Origin: an uncultured bacterium
GTDB lineage: Bacteria > Actinomycetota > Coriobacteriia > Coriobacteriales > Coriobacteriaceae
Assembly (NCBI GenBank): GCA_905215065.1
Contig: CAJMOF010000012.1
Coordinates: 1-64,000, forward strand
DNA: 64,000 nucleotides
Direction of reading: 5' to 3'
In this document: positions 36,945-44,469 of the stretch, in pieces
Numbering within the stretch: position 1 is the stretch's first letter
Layout: each line of letters begins with the position of its first letter
Notes under the pieces: model-generated
Seen by the model: only the letters and a program-made list of their open reading frames with translations
Database searches by the model: none
Told to the model about the DNA's origin: nothing
Program-made: the position numbers and the translations under genes

Positions 36945-36990
36945 CGCAAATTAACATTTACCAAATGTAAGAGGAGAGGAACGATGTACA

Positions 36991-37641
36991 TTACTCCCAG
37001 TGACCGGCGACGTCGACAACCCAATGTTGTCCCGTAGCCTGCTGTTCATAATGTCCTTGGTCCTCAGAGGTGGTATACGAATCATTGATTGCAGAACCGC
37101 CGTTAGGATGCTGCGCATCGCCAAAAGTAGCGTGAGCGTGAGCGTCCATTTCGGCTGCAGATCCAAATGCTGCGTGGCATGCACTGCAGATCCAACGTTC
37201 ATGGCGCGTATAAACCACATTCGGCACCCAGACCTGGCTGTAATCTGTCTCCCAGTGGCCCTGCTCGGCAACCCACTTCTTCTGGCTGCCGCCGTTGGAA
37301 GAGGAATTGTTGCTGCCGGAACTCTGCGAATTGCCGGGATTCTGCTTGGACTGGGAGGAATCGCCCTTGCTGTCCGACTTCGAGGAATCGGAAGACTTGT
37401 TATCCTCCTTCTTGGAGTCATCGGACTTCTGGTCCTTGTCGTCGGATTCTTTCTTCTCCTCGTTCTTGGTTCCAGAGGTTTGCGCCGCCTTTTCTTCGCT
37501 TGGCTTCTTTTTGTCTTTATTCTTTACCGCTGTGGCGGCCCTTTCCGTAGAGCCGCTTCCTTGCTTTGCAACGCCGGCACATCCAAGTTGAGGTGCCGAA
37601 AGGCACACCAGAAGCGCAACGATAATAGCCTTTTTTCTCAC
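36991..37641 (-). CDS. Surface lipoprotein with C2H2-like zinc motif
   Basis: 216 residues from GTG 37641, chosen because GGGGAGAT precedes it and it yields a normal signal peptide; ATG 37659 is possible. Lipobox LGC at the end of the signal gives a lipid-attached N-terminus. A Lys/Ser/Asp-rich spacer (about 30-120) leads to a folded C-terminus with WICSACHAAFGSAAEMDAHA, a CX2C...H...H zinc-finger-like unit, flanked by HWETDYSQVWV and HWVVDVAGHWE. The same HWE/zinc pattern is seen in surface proteins of other Coriobacteriia, from memory. The gene is next to the large surface protein on the same strand, so both are probably part of the element's surface functions. Confidence 0.7.
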   Translation of the reverse strand: MRKKAIIVALLVCLSAPQLGCAGVAKQGSGSTERAATAVKNKDKKKPSEEKAAQTSGTKNEEKKESDDKDQKSDDSKKEDNKSSDSSKSDSKGDSSQSKQNPGNSQSSGSNNSSSNGGSQKKWVAEQGHWETDYSQVWVPNVVYTRHERWICSACHAAFGSAAEMDAHAHATFGDAQHPNGGSAINDSYTTSEDQGHYEQQATGQHWVVDVAGHWE

Positions 37642-37706
37642 ACCGATCTCCCCGTCCATGAAACCGGGCGTTGGACACTAGCCGATATCCAACGCCCGAC
37701 TCGCTT

Positions 37707-40700
37707 TTACATCTGCTCGCGGCGCTTCTTCCGGTCGAGGAAGACGCCGGCTGCCACAAGGACGGTACCGCCGATGGCGAACGTCTCGCCGATGAGGCCC
37801 GTGCGGTCGCCGGTCTGGGCGAGGTTGCCGGGCCGGGCGGTCTCCGTGCCGGCGAGATGCTTCGGGCTGTATGCCACCTGTTGCTTTGCGGCCTCCTCTG
37901 CCTCCTGTCGTGCGATCTCATCGGAAAGCTCCTGCTCCGCCGCGATGCGGTCGGACTTCGCCTGCTCGTAGGCGGCGAGCGCCGCATCATAGCCGGGCTT
38001 GAGCCCGTCCAGCGCAGCCTGCTTCTCGTCCAGGATGACTTTGGCGGGCGCGACCTTGGCACGTGCCTCGACTGCTGCGGCGAAAAGCGCGTTGAGGGCG
38101 TCATCCGCGTTCGCGTCATGGCCGGAAGCGATCGCCGCGTCGGCATTGATGGAGTTCAGCCTCGCCAGCTTGGCGTCTGCCTGCGCCTTTGCCTGTTCGG
38201 CGGCGGAGACCAGGGACTCGGCGGCGATGGTATCCGCCTTCGCGGCATCGAGCGCGGCCTTGGTGTCATTGACGGCCTTTACTGCATCCTGCTGGCGCTG
38301 CTGTGCCTCTGCGAGCTTCGCGGCAAGACCGGTGAGGATGTCGAGGTTCGACTGTGCGTCCTCGAGATCGGTCTGGGAGCCGGTGAGCCTGTCGGCGGCA
38401 ACGCCGGTGTCGGCCTTTGCGGCATCGACGGCACGCTGGGCATCCGCGAGGGCGCGTGCGGTGCCGTCCGCCTTTTGCTTGGCGGCTGCGAGGACTGCCG
38501 CCTTCTCGGCTTGGTCGGCTGCCGCCGCGTCTTGGACGCTCTTTGCTGTATCGACCGCCTTCTTGGCGTCGGCGATGTCCTGGAAGAACTTCGCGAGGTC
38601 GGCGTTCGCATCGTCCACGCCCTGCTGCTTAGCAGCGGTGTCCGCCTTGGCGGAATCCAACTTAGACTGTGCGGTCGTTACGGCTGCGTTGGCAGCATCA
38701 AAGGCGACCTGCTTCTGCTGGACGGTCGACTTTGCCGTATCGACTGCCGCGTTGGCGGCATCGAGGTCCGATTTCGCCGCATCAAGCTCGGTCTGGGCAT
38801 CCGTGACGCCCTGTTGCTTGGCGGCGACATCAGCATTGGCGGCATCGACGGCACGCTGGGCATCCGCGACGCCCTGCTTCGCGGCATCGACACCTGCCTG
38901 TGCGGAATCCGCTGCGACCTGCTTCTGCTGAACGGTTGCGGTGGCGCCGGCGGCTGCCTGCTTCTTGGATGCGAGATCGGCCTTGGCTGCGTCGAGTGCG
39001 CTCTTGGCGTTCTTGAGACCGTTGATATAGGAGGTCAGCTTTTGCTCGTACTCGTCGACGGAGATGGGGTTCGTGTTCCAACCGGAGCCGGACCAGCCGG
39101 AGATCTCTGCGGTATAGCACTGCGTCTGAAGCCCGGACATGGTGCCCTTGGTGCAGGTTGCCATTCCCATAACGGCGAGTTCGGGATTGATGATGTTCAT
39201 GTAATGGCCGACGGTGCCGCTGCTGCCGTTCTCCCAGCGGCAGTTGTTTGCAATCCAATGGTTGATTGCGACGCCGTTCTTTGCATAGAAATCATAGGCA
39301 TCCTTGCCGACAAGACCGGTGACTCCATAAAGGGCCTCCGTTGCCTTGTCGAAAAAGCCCTTCTCCTGCTCGATCCACTGCCCACTCGGATCGATTCCGT
39401 AATTCCATGCCAGGTTTTCGGCAAAATTATATTGACGGGCATGATCGAGCACAGTGTCACTGTAGTTGGCATCCGCAATGGCACCGGCGATGAGCTTGTA
39501 GGTGACCTGGAGCTCGGACAGGCCGACCGACTTGCGGTAGTCGTTGACGGACTTCATCCACCTGATCGCATTGAGCATGTTATCAAGGGACGTGGCGTCC
39601 TTGGAGTTGCCGACTTCGGTCTTTCCGGCATATTTGGCGTTCAGGATGATGTTGACTGCGTCATCGGCACCCATGGCACGGAAGAAGCCGATGGCTCCCT
39701 GCTTGAGCTGCGCGTCGGCGGAATCGAGTTTTGCCTGTGCCTCGTCGACCTTCTGCTGCGCGGCGGTCACGGCGGCGTCTGCGGTATCCTTTGCGGCCTT
39801 GGCGTTCGCAAGCTCTACATCGGCGGCTGCCTTGGCGGACTCAGCGTCCTTGACAGCCTGCTTCGCTGCATCCAGCTTGGAGATGGCGTCGACGTTCGCC
39901 TGCTTGGCGGCATCGAGGTCGGCGTTCGCGGCATCGAGTGCGGACTGGGCGGCGTTCATGCCGGATTCGGCATCGGCCGCGGCCTGCTGCTTTATGGAGA
40001 GGGACGCCTGGGCATCATTCAGCTCGGTCTGCGCCGTTGCTGCAGCGGACTGCGCCTGCTCGAGCTCGGACTCGCACTGGGACTGTGCCGCTTGTGCGGC
40101 AGCGAGGGCTGCCTCCGCGTCCGCGACCTTCTGTTTTGCCGCATCGTACTCCGGACCGCTGGCGCCTGCCTCCGCTGCGGCGAGGTCGGCTTTCGCCTGC
40201 TCATAGGCGGCGCTGGCTGCTGCGACCTTCGCATCCGCCGCGTCCTTGTTCTGCTTGGCTGCGACAAGGACGGAATCGGCGGAATCCTTTGCAGACTGGG
40301 CCGCAACCAGCTTGGACTGGGCATCGGCAAGCGTAGCGTTGGCGTTGGCGAGTTCAACCTGTGCCCTGTCCACGGCAGCCTGGGCGTCGCGCACGGCCTG
40401 TTCGGCGGCACTGATTGCCTCCGGGGTGGCGCTTACGGCATCTGCCTTGGCTTTATCGAGGGCATCCTTGGCATCCTGGGCCGCCTTGAGGGCGGACTTG
40501 TACGCCTCGTCCTTCTCGGACGCATCCGCCTTGGCGTCTGCGAGACCCGCCTTCGCCTGCTCGAGGTCCTTGCCGGCAGTATCGGCGGCGTCCTTGCCCT
40601 CTGCGACCTGACGGGCGTACTCGTCCATTGCCGCTCGGTCGGCTGCCGTGCCGGCGCTGACTGCCGAATCGTAGGATGCCTTGGCCTGGTCGCGGGCGGA

Positions 40701-41063
40701 AGCCGCCTCGTTGTAGGGACCGGCGGCCTCATCGTAGGATGCCTTGGCGGCGTCCTCCTTCGCCTTCGCCTCGTCGACTGCCTTCTGCAGGTCCGCGATG
40801 GTCTGTGCGGCGGATTTCGCGCCGACACCGGATGCCGCGCCGGCGTGGGCGGCGATCGGCGACATCACGGCGGGGTGCTGCGTGCCCCCGTCACCGGTCT
40901 GGGCGAATGCCGTGAACGGTGAGATGAGGCTCGATCCGGTCATGGCGGCCATGGTCGCCGCGGTGACGGTCAGACGCGCGATCCCCTTCGGGGCGTGAAT
41001 CTTTTTGTTTGGCAGTGTGGCGAAGTGATCGCCGCCGGCAGCGAAATGCTTTCCCTGAGTCAT
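37707..41063 (-). CDS. Large coiled-coil surface protein with CAP domain and sortase signal
   Basis: 1118 residues. An N-terminal signal region (MTQGKHFAAGGDHFATLPNK, then helix ARLTVTAATMAAMTGSSL) is followed by about 400 residues of Ala-rich heptad coiled coil. A globular CAP/SCP-like domain lies at about residues 470-660 (RWMKSVNDYRKSVGLSELQV, GHYMNIINPE). A second 380-residue coiled coil follows. The C-terminus has LAQTG, a hydrophobic helix and RKKRREQM, a class-type sortase anchor. Organisation recalls SEC10/PgrA surface-exclusion and aggregation proteins of conjugative elements; that link is inference. It starts at ATG 41063 with AAAGGAA and a ~80-base leader from a shared divergent promoter. 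Confidence 0.85.
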   Translation of the reverse strand: MTQGKHFAAGGDHFATLPNKKIHAPKGIARLTVTAATMAAMTGSSLISPFTAFAQTGDGGTQHPAVMSPIAAHAGAASGVGAKSAAQTIADLQKAVDEAKAKEDAAKASYDEAAGPYNEAASARDQAKASYDSAVSAGTAADRAAMDEYARQVAEGKDAADTAGKDLEQAKAGLADAKADASEKDEAYKSALKAAQDAKDALDKAKADAVSATPEAISAAEQAVRDAQAAVDRAQVELANANATLADAQSKLVAAQSAKDSADSVLVAAKQNKDAADAKVAAASAAYEQAKADLAAAEAGASGPEYDAAKQKVADAEAALAAAQAAQSQCESELEQAQSAAATAQTELNDAQASLSIKQQAAADAESGMNAAQSALDAANADLDAAKQANVDAISKLDAAKQAVKDAESAKAAADVELANAKAAKDTADAAVTAAQQKVDEAQAKLDSADAQLKQGAIGFFRAMGADDAVNIILNAKYAGKTEVGNSKDATSLDNMLNAIRWMKSVNDYRKSVGLSELQVTYKLIAGAIADANYSDTVLDHARQYNFAENLAWNYGIDPSGQWIEQEKGFFDKATEALYGVTGLVGKDAYDFYAKNGVAINHWIANNCRWENGSSGTVGHYMNIINPELAVMGMATCTKGTMSGLQTQCYTAEISGWSGSGWNTNPISVDEYEQKLTSYINGLKNAKSALDAAKADLASKKQAAAGATATVQQKQVAADSAQAGVDAAKQGVADAQRAVDAANADVAAKQQGVTDAQTELDAAKSDLDAANAAVDTAKSTVQQKQVAFDAANAAVTTAQSKLDSAKADTAAKQQGVDDANADLAKFFQDIADAKKAVDTAKSVQDAAAADQAEKAAVLAAAKQKADGTARALADAQRAVDAAKADTGVAADRLTGSQTDLEDAQSNLDILTGLAAKLAEAQQRQQDAVKAVNDTKAALDAAKADTIAAESLVSAAEQAKAQADAKLARLNSINADAAIASGHDANADDALNALFAAAVEARAKVAPAKVILDEKQAALDGLKPGYDAALAAYEQAKSDRIAAEQELSDEIARQEAEEAAKQQVAYSPKHLAGTETARPGNLAQTGDRTGLIGETFAIGGTVLVAAGVFLDRKKRREQM

Positions 41064-41145
41064 TGCTATTCCATTCCTTTTCCGTGCCCTATCCGACTGG
41101 GCATCAGAGTGCTTTCCAATAGAGATAATTATGCGCCTTAACAGG

Positions 41146-41184
41146 GATTGTTGTATATAGTCCGTTGGCTTTTATACAACAATC
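41146..41184. promoter_or_regulatory. Symmetric promoter/operator between surface protein and XRE gene
   Basis: Perfect 12-bp inverted arms GATTGTTGTATA (41146-41157) and TATACAACAATC (41173-41184), 15-base spacer. On each strand the left arm offers TTGTAT as -35 and the right arm TATACA as -10, 16 bases apart, so the same palindrome is a promoter in both directions. A dimer bound to the arms, probably the XRE protein, would block both. Confidence 0.75.
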
Positions 41185-41200
41185 CATGACTCTTTTTGTC

Positions 41201-41434
41201 ATGGATATCTCGCCGCTACAACGATCCTTTGGTCTACGCTGCAAAGAATTAAGATCAAAGTCTGGTTACTCTCAAGTACAATTTGCGAATCGCATCGGCA
41301 TGGACAGGTCTTACTACGCCTCGATAGAGGTCGGACGAAGAAATGTCAGTCTTTCTAACCTCTGTAAAATTGCTAACGGATTCGACATGACAATCGCTGC
41401 ACTCATGACTGGTGTGACTGAGAAAACGGATTAG
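41201..41434 (+). CDS. XRE-family transcription regulator
   Basis: 77 residues from ATG 41201 (MDISPLQRSF); ATG 41186, just after the operator, would add five residues and could be leaderless. The HTH reads LRSKSGYSQVQFANRIGMDR SYYASIEVGRRN, a classic Cro/C1-type fold. It faces the surface-protein gene across the symmetric operator and probably represses it and itself. Confidence 0.85.
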   Translation: MDISPLQRSFGLRCKELRSKSGYSQVQFANRIGMDRSYYASIEVGRRNVSLSNLCKIANGFDMTIAALMTGVTEKTD

Positions 41435-41470
41435 TCCATCAATCAATCAGCGAACGCAGTGAGCGAATCA

Positions 41471-41654
41471 ATCGACGGCACAGCCGGCGGCAAGGTCACG
41501 GCACGTGACCGCGCAGCGAGCTTCGCGAGCGAAGGGGGACAGCATCGCTGTCCCTATTCTTTATCGACGGCTTAGCCGGCGGCAAGGACACGGTACGTGG
41601 CCGCGCAGCGAGCTTCGCGAGCGAAGAGGACGGCATCGCCGTCCCTATATTTTT
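41471..41654. repeat. Tandem 92-bp repeat with covarying hairpins
   Basis: Two head-to-tail copies (41471-41562 and 41563-41654). Each contains a GC-rich block GCGCAGCGAGCTTCGCGAGC and two further hairpins. In copy 1 the last stem is GGACAGC/GCTGTCC, in copy 2 GGACGGC/GCCGTCC: the A-T pair changed to G-C on both sides. A stem before it changed from GGTCAC/GTGACC to a weaker GGACAC/GTGGCC. Copy 2 is followed by TATATTTTTAT. Suggests function at the RNA or cruciform level. Confidence 0.8.
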
Positions 41655-41679
41655 ATAGTATATTTCTCTATTAATTGGT

Positions 41680-41850
41680 TTCACCAAAATGGGTATAGCG
41701 CAAGCTTCTGAACAGGCGTTTTTATCAAAAACTCAAAGCAGCCGAATCATCAAAATGGTGAAATTTTTTACCCAAATTGAGGAAGCGCTTCACCAAAATG
41801 GAACCGACTAACGGCTGTTGAAAACTTTTTATCCCCAAAATGGTGATTTC
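41680..41850. repeat. Four copies of a TTCACCAAAATGGTGAA-like motif
   Basis: Cores at about 41684, 41751, 41791 and 41834, spaced 66, 43 and 42 bases. Two are CACCAAAATGG and two are CAAAATGGTGA, that is, the two halves of one palindrome. Near the attachment site; probable integrase arm-type or regulator binding sites. Confidence 0.6.
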
Positions 41851-41935
41851 CTGTTTTCAGTGGAAAACTCGGTAAGTTAAATTATTTACTTACCAGATTT
41901 ACAAACAAAAGCAGTTCTTAACCCTAAAACCAGAA

Positions 41936-41975
41936 CAGGTCAGAAGCAAAATTAACTCCTGACCTGCGATTTTTC
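41936..41975. terminator. Terminator supplied by the element behind the tRNA
   Basis: Arms CAGGTCAG (41936-41943) and CTGACCTG (41959-41966). On the minus strand it follows the tRNA and is trailed by TTCTGGTTTT; on the plus strand by CGATTTTT. It replaces the native tRNA terminator left at 28290-28322. Confidence 0.65.
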
Positions 41976-42021
41976 TGGTGCCCCCGGGCGGATTCGAACC
42001 GTCGACACCCGCTTTAGGAGA
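41974..42021. repeat. Attachment site copy (right): 3' end of tRNA-Arg
   Basis: Identical over 48 bases to 28336-28383. It forms the 3' part of the intact tRNA-Arg, and the element ends within it. Confidence 0.93.
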
Positions 42022-42051
42022 GCGGTGCTCTATCCCCTGAGCTACGGAGGC
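41976..42051 (-). tRNA. tRNA-Arg (anticodon CCT)
   Basis: 76 nt with encoded CCA. The acceptor stem GCCTCCG pairs with CGGGGGC, the D arm is GCTC/GAGC, and the anticodon arm CCGCT-CTCCTAA-AGCGG shows anticodon CCT. The T arm GACGG-TTCGAAT-CCGCC has one A-C mismatch. It reads codon AGG. Its 3' 46 nt are part of the element's attachment site. Confidence 0.95.
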
Positions 42052-42114
42052 ATGTTGTACTAGTGTAGCAGATTTGCGCCACTACCATGCAGCGCATAAC
42101 CGCTCTTCGAGATA

Positions 42115-42166
42115 GTCATCTGCGACGTTCTTTAATGACTAGTCGTTTAAGAACGTCGCAGATGAC
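42115..42166. repeat. Intergenic palindrome (family B), copy 1
   Basis: 18-bp perfect arms (GTCATCTGCGACGTTCTT and complement) with a 16-base spacer containing GACTAGTC. It stands between tRNA-Arg and the DUF956 gene and may end the PTS operon. Related to 45778-45833 and 62101-62131. Confidence 0.75.
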
Positions 42167-42176
42167 AACCCAACGA

Positions 42177-42575
42177 CTACTTGCCTTTGTGGAAAAGGTT
42201 CTTGATGACGGAGGGGATGCTCTTGGCGCCCTTGGCCGTCACATCGATAAAGTCGGGCGAACGAACGAGCTTGTCCTCGTCAATGTACTTACGCACCGCG
42301 CGAAGCGTTTCCTTGTCATTGCGCGTCGAAAACGTAAAGTGGCCATTCTCTTTGGTAAAGATGGCAAAACGCGTAATCTTCTTGGTGCCGCGCAAAACCT
42401 CGGCGGCAATATAGTCGACCTCGTCCCACGGGATTTGGATATAATCCTCGGGATTACGCTCGTTATAGTACTCAAACGCCTTATTGCCCACCATCACGTT
42501 ACCGTGACTGGTAAGCCCCATCAGGCAGGTTGCCGGCGTTGCCAGATCGACCGTGCTGTTCTGAGATTGCGCCAT
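42177..42575 (-). CDS. DUF956 family protein, PTS-associated
   Basis: 132 residues from ATG 42575 (MAQSQNSTVDLATPATCLMG); GGAGGGCG upstream. DUF956 proteins (ManO-like) are regularly encoded after mannose-family PTS genes and are thought to modulate them. It is the last gene of the operon after IID, 120 bases away. No membrane segment. Confidence 0.85.
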   Translation of the reverse strand: MAQSQNSTVDLATPATCLMGLTSHGNVMVGNKAFEYYNERNPEDYIQIPWDEVDYIAAEVLRGTKKITRFAIFTKENGHFTFSTRNDKETLRAVRKYIDEDKLVRSPDFIDVTAKGAKSIPSVIKNLFHKGK

Positions 42576-42695
42576 ACGCGCCTCGCCCTCCAATAAAAAC
42601 AATCGGACCGCATCCAGTGTACCCACCGGGTGCGGTCCGTTTCAATGGCTCAAAAGCCCTTGCCTAGCAACTCTCGGTCTTAAGCCGAAGCGTGC

Positions 42696-43616
42696 TTACA
42701 TGAAGCCGCAGACGCGACCGATGATGCCGACGGCGAAGAGAGCCAGGATGATGACGATCGGGCTGACCTTCTTCTTGAGGAGCTTGCAGACCAGAAGGGT
42801 CAGGCACACGGCGGCAAGGCCGGGGATGAGCTGATCGAGGTTGGCCTGAAGCGTGGTGACCTTCACCGGGTCGAGTGCGTTGGCACCGACAGAGCTGTAC
42901 ATCGTCAATGCCTGCTTGATGCCCTCAGAACCGGCGGGCAGGTTGGCCCAGTCGATATAGGCGCCAGCGGACTGCGTGACCTTGGAGACGACCGGGGTGA
43001 AGGAGATGGACACCCAGCGCTCGACCAGGGCGCCGATGATGAACATACCCAGGATGGAAGCACCCTCGGTGACCTTGCCCATCAGACCGCCGGAGAGGTC
43101 CTTGGCGATGGAGGAGCCGACCTTGTAGCCAAACTCCTGCGTGTACCACAGGAAGGCGTAACGGATGATGTTCCACGCGAAGAAGAACAGCAGCGGACCG
43201 GCGATGCTGCCGGACAGGGCCAGGGAAGCGCCCAGTGCGCCCAGAATCGGGCGAAGGGTGAACCAGAAGGCGGGGTCGCCGACGCCGGCGAGCGGGCCCA
43301 TCATACCGACCTTGACGCCCTGAATGGCGACGTCGTCAATCGGAGCACCGTTGGCGCGCTCCTCCTCGAGGGCGAGGGTAACGCCAATGACGGGGGCGGA
43401 AACATAGGGGTGGGTGTTATAGAACTCCAGGTGGCGCTTAAGAGCGGCAATCTGGTCATCCTTGCTGGTGTAGAGCTTCTTGATCGCAGGGATCATTGCG
43501 AAGCACCAGCCGCCGTTCTGCATACGCTCGTAGTTCCACGAGCCCTGAAGGAACTGATGACGGAAGCAAACCTTCTTACGGTCAGCCTTGGTGAGCTGAA
43601 TCTTGTTCTCTGCCAT
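42696..43616 (-). CDS. manZ: PTS mannose/fructose/sorbose family IID component
   Basis: 306 residues from ATG 43616 (MAENKIQLTKADRKKVCFRH), behind GGAGGGGAG. Membrane subunit of the permease. The conserved stretch QGSWNYERMQNGGWCFAMIP and GPLAGVGDPAFWFTLRPI are typical IID. Several helices occupy the C-terminal half. With IIC it forms the sugar channel. Confidence 0.95.
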   Translation of the reverse strand: MAENKIQLTKADRKKVCFRHQFLQGSWNYERMQNGGWCFAMIPAIKKLYTSKDDQIAALKRHLEFYNTHPYVSAPVIGVTLALEEERANGAPIDDVAIQGVKVGMMGPLAGVGDPAFWFTLRPILGALGASLALSGSIAGPLLFFFAWNIIRYAFLWYTQEFGYKVGSSIAKDLSGGLMGKVTEGASILGMFIIGALVERWVSISFTPVVSKVTQSAGAYIDWANLPAGSEGIKQALTMYSSVGANALDPVKVTTLQANLDQLIPGLAAVCLTLLVCKLLKKKVSPIVIILALFAVGIIGRVCGFM

Positions 43617-43632
43617 ATGTATCACTCCCCTC

Positions 43633-44451
43633 CTACTCGTAATCGTTCAGAATGTCGCCGAGCGGGTCACCGGAGCCACCGCCCATGCCGCCACCCTGCT
43701 TGGCCAGATCCTTAAGGCCAAGGTAGATGAGGGCAAGGGAGATGCCGATGAGGCCAAGGGCGATCAGCGTGAGCTGAGGGATGGCAGCAAGGACAAAGCC
43801 GAGGATGAAGAACGGCCAGGTCTCCTTGGTGGCCATCATGTTGATGACCATGGCGTAACCGACGGAAGCGACCATGCCGCCGCCGACAGCCATGCCGCCG
43901 GACAGCCAATCGGGCATAGCGTTAAGCGCGTTGGTAACGGCCTCGGCCGGGATGATGCACAGAAGTACTGCCGGGATGGCGATACGAACACCCTGCATGA
44001 GGATGCCGGCGTACTGCCAACGCTCGATGCCGGCGAAGTCGCCCTTCTCGGCGCAGGCGTCCATGCCGTGAACCATAGCGGTAGCCAGGGTACGGCAGAT
44101 CATGGTCAGGAACAGGCCAGCGACCGACAGCGGGACGGCGACGGCGATGGCGGCGGTAACGGCCTTGGCCGAATCGGTGGCGCCACCGTTAAGGGCGAGC
44201 ACCATGATGATGGAAGATGCGACCGAGGCCAGAGCGGCGTCAGGCGCGACGGCGGCGCCGACGTTAGCCCAGCCAAGGGCCATCATCTGGAGCGAACCGC
44301 CCAGGAGGATGCCCTCCTGAAGGTGACCGGTTACGAGACCGATAAGCGTGCATGCCACGAGCGGCTGATGGAACTGGAACTCATCCAGAATGCCTTCCAT
44401 ACCGGCAAGCAACGCGACAATCGCAACGAGCAGAATAGTGATTGCAGACAT
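43633..44451 (-). CDS. manY: PTS mannose/fructose/sorbose family IIC component
   Basis: 272 residues, ATG 44451 behind AAAGGAGGG. Integral membrane protein (about eight helices) with the IIC signature GILLGGSLQMMALGWANVGA. It lies 17 bases upstream of IID and 18 bases after IIAB. Confidence 0.95.
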   Translation of the reverse strand: MSAITILLVAIVALLAGMEGILDEFQFHQPLVACTLIGLVTGHLQEGILLGGSLQMMALGWANVGAAVAPDAALASVASSIIMVLALNGGATDSAKAVTAAIAVAVPLSVAGLFLTMICRTLATAMVHGMDACAEKGDFAGIERWQYAGILMQGVRIAIPAVLLCIIPAEAVTNALNAMPDWLSGGMAVGGGMVASVGYAMVINMMATKETWPFFILGFVLAAIPQLTLIALGLIGISLALIYLGLKDLAKQGGGMGGGSGDPLGDILNDYE

Positions 44452-44469
44452 GTATCGGACCCTCCTTTA

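Larger units (their letters stand above)
36368..36990. other. Gene-free, highly structured stretch
   Basis: No gene is supported over 620 bases. It holds, left to right, a hairpin at 36495-36519 (arms AGAAATGAAG and CTTCATTTCT), the nested inverted repeat at 36547-36611, further imperfect inverted repeats around 36630-36780 (CGAAGC/GCTTCG and GCGAATTT/AAATTCGC), and the lipoprotein terminator at 36920-36944. Its place upstream of mobC fits an origin of transfer region. Confidence 0.6.
41435..41975. other. Gene-free right end of the element
   Basis: No gene over 540 bases. It carries the tandem 92-bp structured repeat (41471-41654), four CACCAAAATGG-type motifs (41680-41850), sequence shared with the left end (41807-41826) and a terminator (41936-41975) ahead of the attachment site. 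Confidence 0.7.
28384..42021. mobile_element. Integrative mobilizable element in tRNA-Arg(CCT)
   Basis: About 13.6 kb bounded by the 48-bp direct repeat. The left end has a tyrosine integrase reading inward, then an excisionase-like gene and a winged-helix gene. The middle has a coiled-coil protein and three metallophosphoesterases. The right half has a MobC/relaxase pair with a structured candidate oriT, a lipoprotein, a large surface protein and an XRE regulator. No VirB/VirD4-type genes are present, so it is mobilizable and not self-conjugative. The intact tRNA is restored at the right end by sequence brought in by the element. Composition varies inside, suggesting a mosaic. Confidence 0.92.

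Noticed and set aside
37671..40922. 1083-residue plus-strand open frame
   Set aside because: Antisense of the Ala-rich coiled-coil surface protein; its Leu/Gly/Cys-rich repeats are the mirror of Ala/Asp codons.
28384..42021. Prophage or self-conjugative element
   Set aside because: No phage structural genes, and no VirB4/VirD4-type genes; only relaxase and MobC support mobilization.
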